Shown piece by piece: positions 63,881 to 64,000 of a stretch of 64,000 bases of DNA. The stretch spans positions 51,897-115,896 of the forward strand of contig JAGATN010000009.1 of assembly GCA_017621225.1 (NCBI GenBank), written 5' to 3'. Source of the DNA: Muribaculaceae bacterium. GTDB taxonomy: Bacteria; Bacteroidota; Bacteroidia; Bacteroidales; Muribaculaceae. Each line of letters begins with the position of its first letter. Position 1 is the first letter of the stretch. The notes under the pieces are model-generated. The model was not told the origin of the DNA, searched no databases, and saw nothing but the letters and a program-made list of their open reading frames with translations. The translations under genes were made by a program, and so were the position numbers.

Positions 63881-64000
63881 CTCGGTGATTTTCAGAGGAG
63901 TTTCGAGAGGCGTGGGTACTAATCGTGTACTTTTGTGGAAGTTGACGGAAAGCCGAGTAAATTGAATTTCAGATTTTTGGCTTGCTTTAAGAATTTTTAA

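Noticed and set aside
1-64000. CRISPR array or prophage
   Set aside because: No regularly spaced repeats of 25-40 bp and no phage structural or integrase genes were seen; the only repeats are the tRNA pair, the 18-bp tandem and the MITE ends.

Overview
The window comes from a chromosome of the order Bacteroidales; a Muribaculaceae- or Bacteroides-like gut bacterium fits best. The evidence is a hybrid two-component regulator beside polysaccharide-degrading enzymes, the type IX secretion gene porQ upstream of cmk and ispH, long Bacteroidota-type ParC and TrpBEGDCFA arrangements, SPII lipoproteins, and several promoters with the Bacteroidota consensus (TTTG, 19-21 nt, TAnnTTTG). No 16S rRNA is present, so the genus is inference.

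Region 1 (1-13.6 kb) is an arabinose/pectin side-chain locus. A GH43-GH51 arabinofuranosidase fusion (cut by the window edge) and a BNR-4 propeller enzyme run leftwards. A 1351-residue hybrid two-component system runs rightwards, followed by a GH43 lipoprotein and araD-araA-araB. A palindromic TTCAAAC element at the end of the regulator gene is a candidate operator. No SusC/SusD pair is in the window.

Region 2 (13.9-22.4 kb) is the most interesting part. It is a seven-gene operon for unsaturated uronates: a GH105-GH154 fusion, a KduD-like SDR, a DUF4861 lipoprotein, an orphan galactitol-type PTS EIIC membrane protein without IIA or IIB, KdgK, KDPG aldolase, and a KduI that carries a signal peptide. 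It suggests isomerisation of unsaturated uronate in the periplasm and PTS-independent import through an EIIC-like permease.

Region 3 (22.4-39.5 kb) mixes housekeeping and glycan genes: PBP1A, a DnaQ-like exonuclease, ispH-cmk-porQ, a TonB-C-terminal protein, an ABM monooxygenase, an alpha/beta-hydrolase-like protein that has lost its serine behind a C11 tract, a GH2 enzyme, TSCPD, LMW-PTP, lpxB, a GH95 fucosidase overlapping lpxB, and an MsbA-like ABC exporter.

Region 4 (39.6-54.1 kb) holds GH31, a Gate-domain membrane protein, a porin, two identical tandem tRNA-Arg(ACG) genes, a 5'-nucleotidase, a GH3-beta-lactamase fusion, parC, a DUF3316 protein and an S41 peptidase lipoprotein.

Region 5 (54.1-64 kb) is the complete trp operon in the order trpB-E-G-D-C-F-A on the minus strand. 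It has a recognisable promoter, a 27-residue leader peptide with tandem Trp codons, and an attenuator hairpin. A 162-bp MITE-like element with perfect 12-bp terminal inverted repeats and a TAA target duplication sits between trpB and trpE. An FKBP lipoprotein, LemA and glycyl-tRNA synthetase follow.
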